64,000 nucleotides of DNA from Clostridiales bacterium (GTDB lineage Bacteria; Bacillota; Clostridia; Lachnospirales; Lachnospiraceae): contig JALFSR010000060.1 in assembly GCA_022778745.1 (NCBI GenBank), positions 1 through 64,000 of the forward strand. The letters are read 5' to 3'. The position numbers and the translations under genes are program-made. Below the pieces are notes generated by a model. That model saw only the letters and a list, made by a program, of their open reading frames with translations, ran no database searches and was not told the DNA's origin. This document shows, piece by piece, positions 1-9,472 of this stretch; the stretch's first letter is position 1, and each line of letters opens with the position of its first letter.

Positions 1-508
1 CTTCTGCCATTTCAAGGTAACGAGGTCCCTTTGCCAATGTACCATACATAGTACCAACCTGAGAACGAAGTCCCTTACCTAAATCTTCCAGACCTGCACC
101 AATTGGAAGACCTTCTTCGGAGAATGCAGACTGAGTACGACCATAAACGATTTGTAAGAATAATTCTCTCATTGCAGTATTGATAGCATCACACACTAAG
201 TCTGTATTCAATGCTTCTAATACTGTTCTTCCTGGTAAAATCTCAGATGCCATAGCTGCGGAATGAGTCATACCAGAACATCCTAATGTCTCAACTAAAG
301 CTTCCTGAATAATACCTTCCTTAACATTCAGAGTCAGCTTACATGCACCCTGCTGAGGAGCACACCAGCCTACACCGTGTGTCAGACCAGAAATGTCTGC
401 AACATCCTTTGCCTTAACCCACTTTGCTTCCTCTGGAATTGGAGCAGCACCATGATTAACGCCCTGTGCAACTTTGCACATCTTTTCTACTTCATGTGAA
501 TAAATCAT
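1..508 (-). CDS. NifU-like iron-sulfur cluster scaffold-type protein, partial (runs off the left edge)
   Basis: Reverse complement from ATG at 508 reads MIYSHEVEKMCKVAQGVNHGAAPIPEEAKWVKAKDVADISGLTHGVGWCAPQQGACKLTLNVKEG..., open to the window edge; matches clostridial scaffold-like proteins as I recall them. Confidence 0.75.
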   Translation of the reverse strand, partial: MIYSHEVEKMCKVAQGVNHGAAPIPEEAKWVKAKDVADISGLTHGVGWCAPQQGACKLTLNVKEGIIQEALVETLGCSGMTHSAAMASEILPGRTVLEALNTDLVCDAINTAMRELFLQIVYGRTQSAFSEEGLPIGAGLEDLGKGLRSQVGTMYGTLAKGPRYLEMAE

Positions 509-643
509 TTTAAAAACTCCTTTCGATTCAATGAAATCTTCGGAGAACTTTAAATAAGATCCCCGTCTATGTCAAGACTGTGAAAATCTTGTCATACCTT
601 ACTCTATTTTCTCACAAAATCTTTGTTTCGTCTAGTCTTTTTT

Positions 644-853
644 CTAATTTTCTTCATCTTTTTGTGCGGGAATTTTTCTCAATTTACGTGTCAAATCCCA
701 AATTGTATCATGCATCCACTCATTTTCCTCTTTTAAACGCTTTATTTCCTTTGCACTTTCCTCTAATTGTTCTTCCACTTCCTCCAACATATCTTCTAAT
801 TCTGCAATTCTCTCCCTGTATCGTTTCAATTCTTCTAAATTTACATTCGACAT
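644..853 (-). CDS. small coiled-coil protein of unknown function (69 aa, starting at MSNVNLEEL)
   Basis: Track ORF 644..889; a better start is ATG at 853 with GGAAGGAG upstream. Heptad-like E/L/K-rich sequence. Confidence 0.55.
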   Translation of the reverse strand: MSNVNLEELKRYRERIAELEDMLEEVEEQLEESAKEIKRLKEENEWMHDTIWDLTRKLRKIPAQKDEEN

Positions 854-1242
854 AATATTCTCCTTCCCATATTTACTAATTTTTCCCACCCAAACAAAAT
901 ATCATACAAAAAGAGCAGAAAAAACTAATTTTATTAGCCCTTCCGCTCTCCCGATTTTGCACATCTCTACAATTATAAAGAAGACATTCCAAATCACTTT
1001 ACTATGGATATCATTCTTGCTATTCATTTGTCAATCAAATAAAATGATTCACTTGACTGCAAACTACTGATTCCTATTCTGCCTATTTAAAATACGAAAC
1101 TTCCTTGATTTGGTTAAATTCGTCATACAAATTTGCGTTGTTACACGTTTATTTTATCTCAATGTTTAATAAACTAATAACGTAGTTATACATTTTATGA
1201 TGTGCGATAAATACAATTTTTTTCCTGGCATTTCCTTTTCTT

Positions 1243-1731
1243 TTATAAATTTATAGCACGTTGTTCCATCCGCATATTTGATATTATCGCAGGTTTCTTT
1301 ACAAAAATTAAAATTCCCGTCCAACGATACCTCGCAATAAACCATTTGCGTTTTGCTCCATCCAAAAACTGCTCTGGCTTCAATGTTATAATTCCGACTG
1401 CAGGATCTGCGATGACAATTTTCTCTCTCGAACGCTCATATACAACTACATAATGTGCCGCCCCATTTTGAAATTCAACAAGTGCAATACACGGCAGTGG
1501 ATAATCACTAAAAAAGCAATCCCGTTCTCCCCTCACTGCTTCTGCTTCAAATCCCAACGTCTCAATTGCCGTCACCATCTCCTCGAGATTCGTTCCTCTT
1601 CTTCTATCTACACCTACGATATTACACAGAGATTCATACGGAACAACACAATTATGAAAATTTAGAATCATAGAAATACAGGCAACTCCACAATCCGTAC
1701 GACGACGCTGTCTCGTAAATGGAACAATCAC
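1243..1731 (-). CDS. stand-alone C39 family cysteine peptidase (double-glycine leader peptidase domain without transporter)
   Basis: VPFTRQRRRTDCGVACISMI (oxyanion Gln, catalytic Cys), NGAAHYVVVY (His), IADPAVG (Asp). Track ORF begins at GTG 1758; in-frame GTG at 1731 overlaps the peptide stop. Confidence 0.8.
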   Translation of the reverse strand: MIVPFTRQRRRTDCGVACISMILNFHNCVVPYESLCNIVGVDRRRGTNLEEMVTAIETLGFEAEAVRGERDCFFSDYPLPCIALVEFQNGAAHYVVVYERSREKIVIADPAVGIITLKPEQFLDGAKRKWFIARYRWTGILIFVKKPAIISNMRMEQRAINL

Positions 1732-1850
1732 GTCATCCAATAGCCAGTTAAGAGCCACATTAAGAGGCGGTCTAATTGTTGAAGCTGAACATTATAAACA
1801 CCTCCATAAGTTTTTTTCATTTCATTTTGCTTTAAGCTAATAAACTTCAT
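1728..1850 (-). CDS. double-glycine-leader peptide precursor (40 aa), not in the ORF track
   Basis: Reverse complement: MKFISLKQNEMKKTYGG|VYNVQLQQLDRLLMWLLTGYWMT*. RBS AAGGAG 7 nt before ATG. Leader has F-15, L-12, E-8, M-7, G-2, G-1. The TGA overlaps an in-frame GTG of the C39 ORF (GTGA). Confidence 0.7.
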   Translation of the reverse strand: MKFISLKQNEMKKTYGGVYNVQLQQLDRLLMWLLTGYWMT

Positions 1851-1987
1851 CTCGTTTCTCCTTTTCTCTTTGTTTTGTTCAGCTTACAATGATTCAAATC
1901 GCTTCTCAACAAATCAAGGATTATTTACAAAAAAGTGATGCTAATTCGCTAAATTTATGCTAGTATAGGTTCAGGTGGGAGGTAACT

Positions 1988-3313
1988 ATGAATTATTTAA
2001 ATCTTATTTTTCAAATTTGTGCGGATGAACTGTACTTTTTTACTTTTATACTATTTATGGATTCTAAATTATTAAAAAATCATTTTCGGATTTCTTTTTT
2101 ATTCTTTCAAGTAGCCATTTTATTTTATCAACTTGGCATACTGCGTGCTTTTCCATTTGGAATGATTTTTTTAATTATTATTCCTACTTTTTATATAAAA
2201 TTGATTGAAAAACAGAAATTTAAGCAATCTATCTGGATTAGTATTCAATTTATTGCAACGCATTATGTTTTATCCCTTATAATAGGAATATTGCTATTTT
2301 TTGTAGATTTTCATAATGCAATTGTCCCTAGCCATTATCAGAATTTTATCTATCATAATGCTGAATATTACTCGCTCAAAGACATTTTTGTTTCTTGTAT
2401 TGCAAGCATTATCCTTATGATATGGCTTAGCCGCATGCGTTTAAAGCAGCTTCGTTGTAAGAATCATTATGATCCAATGACATATACTGTTCTCTTTGTC
2501 ATTGCTACTTCGATATTTATATTGACGTACTTATTTTTATACGGAACGAAACATTTACAGCTGGATGATATTATTTTGATTTCTGTCATATTTGTTGTGT
2601 CGATTTTACTTGTTATGCTTTGGATTGTAAATAAGATTGTTTTGACTATTCAAAATCAATATGCGCTAGAACAGCAATTAAGAAAAAATGAAATGGATCG
2701 AAATTATTACGATGCTATTTCGGATTCATTATCCAGACTGTCGAAGCTTCGACATGATTTTAAAAATTATCTTGTTATTTTACAGCAATACTTACTAGAC
2801 GGAAATTATACATCTGCATTCTCATTTATTTCAGAAATTTCGGAGAAAACTGTAAATCCACTGAAAGTCATTATGACTGGCAATCAGACAATCTCAGCAA
2901 TTTTAAATACAAAACAAGATGATTGCCAGAAAAATAATATTGATTTTGACATAAGCATTGACTTTGATAGAATCTTCACTTTAACAGATTTAGATCTTGT
3001 TGCATTATTCGGCAATTTGCTCGACAATGCAATTACAGCATCCAAAAAGCTAGATAATGACAAACGCTATATTCATCTTTCCATTACTCAGATTGATTCT
3101 CATCTCTGTATTCTTTGCGAAAACAAATTCAATGGAGAAATCAAAGAGAAGAATGGAAAATTAATCTCCACGAAAGATTCCAGTGAACATATGCCACATG
3201 GAATCGGCATGTCAAACATGGAAGAAGTCATTATGAAAAACAATGGAAACTGGCGTTACCATTATACTGATCATTTATTTACAGTAGAAATTATGATTCC
3301 AAATTATAACTAA
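1988..3313 (+). CDS. membrane sensor histidine kinase with GHKL ATPase domain (AgrC/ComD-like)
   Basis: Multiple N-terminal TM segments; H-box region LRHDFKNYLVILQQYL; N-box ALFGNLLDNAITA; GIGMSNMEEVI. RBS GGGAGG. Confidence 0.85.
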   Translation: MNYLNLIFQICADELYFFTFILFMDSKLLKNHFRISFLFFQVAILFYQLGILRAFPFGMIFLIIIPTFYIKLIEKQKFKQSIWISIQFIATHYVLSLIIGILLFFVDFHNAIVPSHYQNFIYHNAEYYSLKDIFVSCIASIILMIWLSRMRLKQLRCKNHYDPMTYTVLFVIATSIFILTYLFLYGTKHLQLDDIILISVIFVVSILLVMLWIVNKIVLTIQNQYALEQQLRKNEMDRNYYDAISDSLSRLSKLRHDFKNYLVILQQYLLDGNYTSAFSFISEISEKTVNPLKVIMTGNQTISAILNTKQDDCQKNNIDFDISIDFDRIFTLTDLDLVALFGNLLDNAITASKKLDNDKRYIHLSITQIDSHLCILCENKFNGEIKEKNGKLISTKDSSEHMPHGIGMSNMEEVIMKNNGNWRYHYTDHLFTVEIMIPNYN

Positions 3314-3452
3314 TATTATCACACCCATACCTTGCACTGCGATCTGCCAGAAATAGACTGATCAGCCAATAAACTTGACAAACAACAAGAATTTTTCTGC
3401 TTTTGCTGTAAGAAATTTCAACGCATTCATCCAAACAAAATCACATCACAAA

Positions 3453-3552
3453 AGAAGCTGCTGCAATAAAAATGTATCCTGCATGATATCGTTATGTTAC
3501 TAAAGTAGTATTACTGTATCATATATGATTTCATCTTAATGCAACAGCTTCT
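3453..3552. repeat. dispersed long-hairpin repeat, family 1 copy A (diverged)
   Basis: AGAAGCTGCTGCAATAAAA...CTTAATGCAACAGCTTCT terminal inverted repeat; same ends and length as 41427..41524 and 51019..51115. Confidence 0.6.
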
Positions 3553-3641
3553 TTTTCTCTCATTTTGCTGTATTTTTAATCATCAATACTTACCTAAAGG
3601 AAACTTTTTTCGTTTTCTTCTTCAGCATTGCTCAAAAAACT

Positions 3642-6029
3642 TTATTTCAAGCAATACACCCATCGGATTTTTATTTTCACCCATACGCCTGCTTTCTGCC
3701 AAATCTGTTCTGCAAGATTCAAATACAAATCGACAGCTCGCTGTACCTCTTTTCTATCAACGGGATGCTCACTAAAACGTGCTTTTAATGCAGTTTGCTG
3801 GAACCATTCCATTTCTTCTTGTGAAATTCCGCATTCCTGCCATGTCTGATGGCTCACTTCCTGAATTTTTCTCATAGCAGCTGCAATTTCTGCAATCGCC
3901 AGTCGTTTTGGTCCAATAAATGTTTGTCTTAGCTTATTATATCTCCATTTTTGAATGATCACAAGAAATACAACAATAATAATGCTGACTCCTGCCACAC
4001 TCCAGACAATTGTCCAACTATTGTATTTCTCTGTACGCTCTTCTATATTATTTTGTTCTTCTGCTTCAGTTTCTCTTTGTATTTCAGTTGATTTCTCTGC
4101 TTCAAAAGAAGACTCCTCTTCACTCACGAATTCTGTATTTTCCTCTTTTTCCGCTTCACTTTGTGCAGGAACTATAGTAGGCTCATTTTCATAACCTGGC
4201 GTCACCTCAACGGGCATCCATCCAACTGCGCCATTCCAAACTTCCACCCAAGCATGTGCATGGCTATCCAACACTTCATTTTCTTTTTCTGCTATAATCC
4301 CTGGTACAATATATCCTTCTACATAACGTGCCGGAACACCAAACATACGGAACAATATCGTCGCCGCCGAAGCAAAATGCATACAAACGCCCTTTTTTTG
4401 CTCATATAAGAAATATTCATTAAAATCTTCTCCATCCGGAGTGACTCCCATTTTTGTTGAATACACAGCATGATCTTCTAATATTTCTTGTACTCGTTCC
4501 TTTATGAAAACAATATCTTCTCTGTCTTTCACCGCTTCTGCTTCTTGTCCATAGTCTTCAAGAATTTTTTCTATTCCATGTTCTGGAAGCTGTAAATACT
4601 GTTCGTATACCCAGTTATTATAATCATTATACCATTCATATTGGTTTTGAGAAAATTCACCTTCCTCTGACAACCAATCCGCAGAAGAAGATGACAAATG
4701 ATAAATAGATTCTTCTAACATCAGCGCAGTATTTACTACTCTTGCTGGATATATTCGGCTTCTGCGTCCTTGTTTTTTTATTGTAGCATCCGGTATGTTT
4801 GATTCAAACTCTCTTACGTCTGAATAATACGGAACATAACTGTAGAGCGAACTTGCTCCTACATTATCTACCGTAATCTCTGTCTGTATCACATCTCCAT
4901 TATAAACATAATGATCGGAATCTAGCATGTCCCATCCCATTGACTGAATTTCACTGGCTGGAAAATCAGGATAATTATCCAACGGCTTCCACTCATTATT
5001 CTCATAATGAGAACCTACATATGCTTTTAAATATACGTAATGAGGGATTGTTTCATTTGAATAAACTTTTAAATGCACTTTATTACTGTTATTCCATTCT
5101 TCGATATTGCCAAGTTTTCCTCCACTCACACCGCCTGACTGAATCAAAGTACCTGGAAGAAGCCATTCGATTTTACTTGTAACGATATCTGTGACTTCAG
5201 CCCAGAGATCTTCCATTGTTGAATTTTGTATATTTTCTCGTATATAATCAAATGTCCGTAATTTGGGTTCCAATATATGATTTCCAAGTCCGACGGCACC
5301 GATAGCAGAAAGCAAAAATACAATAAAAAATGAGAGGCTTACCTGTGTCACTGTTTGCTTTTCTAACTTAGAATCGGTAATAAGCACATATTTTTTTACT
5401 TTCTTTTTCTTAATTGACAAGTTAGAAAGCCAAAGTGTTCCTAACAATGCAAATGCCATTGCTATAGAAGGAATTAATGGCACAACAAGCCCTACAATTA
5501 ATGCAAGTACAATTGGGAAAGCCTCTAAAAGAGCAACAATAATCGGTTTTTTCTGTTTTATAATACCGACAGCAAATATTCCTGCTGGAAAGAAGGAACA
5601 AATGCTCAATGTCCAAATGATATTCCCTGCCATCATTTTTTCTATATGAACCATCCCTAACTGCAGCTGATAATACTCATTTATTTGCTTTGCAACTGCA
5701 TTATAAATTTGTGCAAATCCGCCCGTTGTTCTATCCCACACTGCATAAAAAACATATAAATACGCAATAATTGAAATAACAAAAACGATTCCAAACAATC
5801 GTTTTATTTGGAAAATGACTGTCCAAAACAGACAAATCAAAAATGATACAGCCAAATACTGCTGCATTGGAATTATAATTCCAAATGTTGCAGCAACTCC
5901 ATAAAATGTACCAAAACAGGCCATCCAAAGGCATAAAAAAGCAAGGAGAAAAGAAACCTTTGACTTTGCTTCTTTCCTTTCTGATTTGGAATGAGTTTCA
6001 TAAAATTTGATTTCACTTGTTTCTTTCAC
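3642..6029 (-). CDS. transglutaminase-like domain membrane protein (TgpA-like)
   Basis: N-terminal TM helices; KKGVCMHFASAATILFRMFGVPARYVEGY and DSHAHAWVEVW transglutaminase-core motifs; next to DUF58 and MoxR genes. Confidence 0.88.
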   Translation of the reverse strand: MKETSEIKFYETHSKSERKEAKSKVSFLLAFLCLWMACFGTFYGVAATFGIIIPMQQYLAVSFLICLFWTVIFQIKRLFGIVFVISIIAYLYVFYAVWDRTTGGFAQIYNAVAKQINEYYQLQLGMVHIEKMMAGNIIWTLSICSFFPAGIFAVGIIKQKKPIIVALLEAFPIVLALIVGLVVPLIPSIAMAFALLGTLWLSNLSIKKKKVKKYVLITDSKLEKQTVTQVSLSFFIVFLLSAIGAVGLGNHILEPKLRTFDYIRENIQNSTMEDLWAEVTDIVTSKIEWLLPGTLIQSGGVSGGKLGNIEEWNNSNKVHLKVYSNETIPHYVYLKAYVGSHYENNEWKPLDNYPDFPASEIQSMGWDMLDSDHYVYNGDVIQTEITVDNVGASSLYSYVPYYSDVREFESNIPDATIKKQGRRSRIYPARVVNTALMLEESIYHLSSSSADWLSEEGEFSQNQYEWYNDYNNWVYEQYLQLPEHGIEKILEDYGQEAEAVKDREDIVFIKERVQEILEDHAVYSTKMGVTPDGEDFNEYFLYEQKKGVCMHFASAATILFRMFGVPARYVEGYIVPGIIAEKENEVLDSHAHAWVEVWNGAVGWMPVEVTPGYENEPTIVPAQSEAEKEENTEFVSEEESSFEAEKSTEIQRETEAEEQNNIEERTEKYNSWTIVWSVAGVSIIIVVFLVIIQKWRYNKLRQTFIGPKRLAIAEIAAAMRKIQEVSHQTWQECGISQEEMEWFQQTALKARFSEHPVDRKEVQRAVDLYLNLAEQIWQKAGVWVKIKIRWVYCLK

Positions 6030-6040
6030 TACCTCACCCC

Positions 6041-7210
6041 CTATACCTGAAGATATATTGATGACAGTTCATTTTCTATATTATTTACATGGATTTGGTA
6101 ACAGTTTTCTCCATACTGTTCTTTTAATTGTTTATTATCTTCGTCTTCCTCTTGAATAAATAGTATCATCTGTTTTTTTGAGAGTGGTGAATCAAAAATG
6201 ATATCCGCTTCTTCGACTGTGATACGACTCGTCAACAAAATTTGCTGATAACTTCTTTCCTGACGTTCCTCCCAAATCTGCATTTTCCAATCTTTTTTCT
6301 GAATAGGAACAGCCATGAGAAGCCGAATCATTTCAATTACCTCTTCTTCCCCTGACACAACATGACTAACTATTTGTTCTTCTTCATACCAACAAATCCG
6401 ATGTCTGCATGTCTGCTGAACAAATGCCCATGAAATTGAATAAACTGCAGTAATTACTGCATCTGCCTGTGCAGCACTTGTGTATCTTGTGTCCACAATG
6501 ATATCCGCAGCACATCCAAGCGGAAGTGAACGTTCCTTTACAAAAAGTGTATCTTTACGTACACTCATTTTCCAATTGATTTGTGACATTCGGTCTCCTA
6601 ACATATACTCACGAAACCGCAGTACTTCTGATGGATCATCCCCTGGTTTTCTGCTGTCATACTCATCCGAATCTGTCATCGAATATAAACTTTGATTCGT
6701 ACGCTGTACTTCTATTGGAATTAATCGCGGCAAAATTACTTGTTGATACTTTCCGCATTTTCGTTTTGTCCATCCAAATAAATAAAGAGGCTCATAAATT
6801 GTACATGATGACATCATCACATCGAATATTCCACAATATTCACTTTTCATGGATAATTCAACTGTTTTCTCACTTCTTGCAGGCAATTTTAAAAAAAAGT
6901 CTTTCGTTGTTTTTTCCTGACTCACACTATTTCTTACCGCAATAGGCACCCTTATTCCAATTAATGGTAAAAAGGAGTGATTTTTTACTGTAATAGGAAC
7001 AACCCACGTCTCTCTTGCAAATATAGTTTGTGTTTTTTTTACTAATGCTGCTGAAAAACCATATAATAACAAGATGAGAAAAAAAAGACTGCATATTCCT
7101 ACACATAGCTCTAAACCAAGAATCACTGGCGGTACAGAACCAGGATACATAATAACAATAAACACGGTAATACACACCGCAATAAAAAAAACAATTGTCC
7201 TAGCAATCAT
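6041..7210 (-). CDS. DUF58 domain-containing protein
   Basis: DEYDSRKPGDDPSEVLRFREYMLGDRMSQINWKMSVRKDTLFVKE motif; MoxR/DUF58/transglutaminase order. Confidence 0.88.
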   Translation of the reverse strand: MIARTIVFFIAVCITVFIVIMYPGSVPPVILGLELCVGICSLFFLILLLYGFSAALVKKTQTIFARETWVVPITVKNHSFLPLIGIRVPIAVRNSVSQEKTTKDFFLKLPARSEKTVELSMKSEYCGIFDVMMSSCTIYEPLYLFGWTKRKCGKYQQVILPRLIPIEVQRTNQSLYSMTDSDEYDSRKPGDDPSEVLRFREYMLGDRMSQINWKMSVRKDTLFVKERSLPLGCAADIIVDTRYTSAAQADAVITAVYSISWAFVQQTCRHRICWYEEEQIVSHVVSGEEEVIEMIRLLMAVPIQKKDWKMQIWEERQERSYQQILLTSRITVEEADIIFDSPLSKKQMILFIQEEDEDNKQLKEQYGENCYQIHVNNIENELSSIYLQV

Positions 7211-7213
7211 GCG

Positions 7214-8155
7214 TTACCTTTCTGCCGTTGGCTTTTTTATAGATTTTATAATCGAATCTAAAATCTGTTCTGCTGTCATTTTACTAATTCTTGCTTTTGC
7301 ATTTAATACAATACGATGTACTGCAACATCTTTAAATACGTCACTCACATCATCTGGAACAACATAATCACGCTCTCTCAAAAATGCATACGCTTTTGCC
7401 ATTTTAGCAACTGCCAATGTTCCTCTTGGACTTACTCCAACTTGAATCATTTCATGATTTCTTGTTGCCTGGATTAGTTGTACAATATACTGATAAATTA
7501 AATCGTGAATATATGTTTTCTCTACGATCATCTGCATATAAATAATATCTTTTGCGCTGATAACTGGTTGAACAGACTCCATTGGATCGCTTATATGACG
7601 ATTTTTCATAATTGCAATTTCTTGTTCGGGTGATGGATAACCCATACTAATTTTTACAATAAAACGGTCAAGCTGCGATTCTGGCAGCATCTGTGTTCCG
7701 GCAGAACCGATTGGATTTTGTGTCGCCATTACAAGAAATGGCTCTGGAACAGGTTTTGTTACCGCGTCTACTGTCACTGTTCCCTCCTCCATCACTTCGA
7801 GCAGTGCGGACTGCGTCTTTGGAGAAGTACGATTAATTTCATCTGCTAAAAATAAATGGCAAAAAATGGGTCCTTCATGGAACTGAAATTTTCCATTTTC
7901 ATACATAAAATATCCTGTAACATCGGACGGAAGTACATCTGGTGTAAATTGCATACGACTCTGCGTCAATGACATCGCTTTTGAAAATGCTAATGCCATC
8001 GTTGTTTTTCCTACTCCTGGAATATCTTCAATCAAAATATGACCTCTTGCCAAAAGTGCTGCCATTACTTTATAGATACAGCCATCTTTTCCAATAATCA
8101 CTTTTTTGACTTCATCAATCACTTGCAACGCTTTTTTTGTATCAATTTCATTCAT
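7214..8155 (-). CDS. MoxR-family AAA+ ATPase
   Basis: GHILIEDIPGVGKTTMALAFSKAMS Walker A; LFLADEINRTSPKTQSALLEVMEE Walker B. Confidence 0.93.
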   Translation of the reverse strand: MNEIDTKKALQVIDEVKKVIIGKDGCIYKVMAALLARGHILIEDIPGVGKTTMALAFSKAMSLTQSRMQFTPDVLPSDVTGYFMYENGKFQFHEGPIFCHLFLADEINRTSPKTQSALLEVMEEGTVTVDAVTKPVPEPFLVMATQNPIGSAGTQMLPESQLDRFIVKISMGYPSPEQEIAIMKNRHISDPMESVQPVISAKDIIYMQMIVEKTYIHDLIYQYIVQLIQATRNHEMIQVGVSPRGTLAVAKMAKAYAFLRERDYVVPDDVSDVFKDVAVHRIVLNAKARISKMTAEQILDSIIKSIKKPTAER

Positions 8156-8173
8156 CTCATTTCCTCTCTTTTA

Positions 8174-8220
8174 CAAAAGCTTATTCAGAAAATAGTTTCC
8201 AAGTTCTGAATAAGCTTTTG
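8174..8220 (-). terminator. hairpin terminator between LCP and moxR genes (possibly bidirectional)
   Basis: Perfect 17-bp inverted repeat CAAAAGCTTATTCAGAA / TTCTGAATAAGCTTTTG. Confidence 0.7.
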
Positions 8221-8239
8221 TTTTTGTTTAACTATAAAG

Positions 8240-9472
8240 TTAGTTGTTATTTTCTTCTTTCTTTAACTCTTCAATATCAACTGTCGGAACTTTTCCTTCA
8301 TGAATATCCGATTGATCTTCAATATACTGACTAATTTCTTTTACTTTAGTCGTAGCATTGTATTTTTTTACATTAAACAAATATTTATGTAACTTTTCTA
8401 CATTAGACTCCAACGTAACTGGTACAACTGGATAAGAAACCGGAACACTTCCAATATATTGTGTCTCTGCATATTTATCAAATGGGAATCCTGTCTGTCC
8501 ACCGATATTGTAATCTGCGGCATGAGATGCCAAACTTAATATATCAACAAGCGGAATATTCGTAGCGATATTCGGGAACACCGCCTTTGCAAGATCACTT
8601 GCCTTGTCGAGGAAATCAGCCTTTAATTTATCAAACATCTTTGTAACAATTTCTCGTTGTCTTTGAGTACGTCCATAATCATATCCGACATAACGTACAC
8701 GACAATATGCCACTGCTTGAACACCACTTAATGTATAAGTTCCTGGCACTTTCAACTGAACACCTGGAATTCCAGTATTCTCTACTACACTAGTAATGTA
8801 TCCGTCAATCTGTCCCTTATCAAGCAATTCTTGTGTAATTTCTACATTATCGACACCGCCAAGCAAATCAACTGCTTTCGCAACAGCACTCCAATTCACA
8901 ATTACATACTCTTCAATATTCAAGTCAAGATTCATATTAAGCATATTCATTACATCTTCTGCATATCCAACTGACATCTGGTAATTTGCCTTTTCGTATT
9001 CTTTGTTTCCATCTGCCATTTTTAAATACGTATCACGATATACTGATACTAATTTGATGTCTTTTGTCTCATTATTAATACTTACAATCATCATAACATC
9101 AGCATTCGTACCAGTCTCTGCAAGTGATTCATTATCTCTTGCATCGACACCAATTACAAGAATATTACGGTATCCTTTCTCCAATTCCTCACTATAATCG
9201 ATTTTATTTCCTTTTTCATCTGTAGCTGTCTCATAAGATGGTTTATATACATCCGACTTTTTCGTCACATGACGCTGTAATAACCCCATCATACTTACCA
9301 CATAACAACATCCTGCAAGAATAATCATTAATACAACTTCTACTCCAATAATAATCAAGCGACGACGGCGTTGTTTTTTTCGTCTTTCTCTCATTTTCGC
9401 AGCTCTTGCGTTTCTTCCTCTTGTTCCGGTATTTTTATACGTTGCCATTGTTCCCTCTTCCTTAATATGCAT
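8240..9472 (-). CDS. LytR-CpsA-Psr (LCP) family protein
   Basis: NILVIGVDARDN, DVMMIVSINNETKDIKLVSVYRDTYL, YCRVRYVGYDYGRTQRQREIV; N-terminal basic region plus TM. Confidence 0.9.
   Translation of the reverse strand: MHIKEEGTMATYKNTGTRGRNARAAKMRERRKKQRRRRLIIIGVEVVLMIILAGCCYVVSMMGLLQRHVTKKSDVYKPSYETATDEKGNKIDYSEELEKGYRNILVIGVDARDNESLAETGTNADVMMIVSINNETKDIKLVSVYRDTYLKMADGNKEYEKANYQMSVGYAEDVMNMLNMNLDLNIEEYVIVNWSAVAKAVDLLGGVDNVEITQELLDKGQIDGYITSVVENTGIPGVQLKVPGTYTLSGVQAVAYCRVRYVGYDYGRTQRQREIVTKMFDKLKADFLDKASDLAKAVFPNIATNIPLVDILSLASHAADYNIGGQTGFPFDKYAETQYIGSVPVSYPVVPVTLESNVEKLHKYLFNVKKYNATTKVKEISQYIEDQSDIHEGKVPTVDIEELKKEENNN

Noticed and set aside
3318-3452. Response regulator remnant after the GHKL kinase
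   Set aside because: No receiver or LytTR motif in any frame; only short fragments (e.g. VYWLISLFLADRSARYG on the minus strand) with no clear family.
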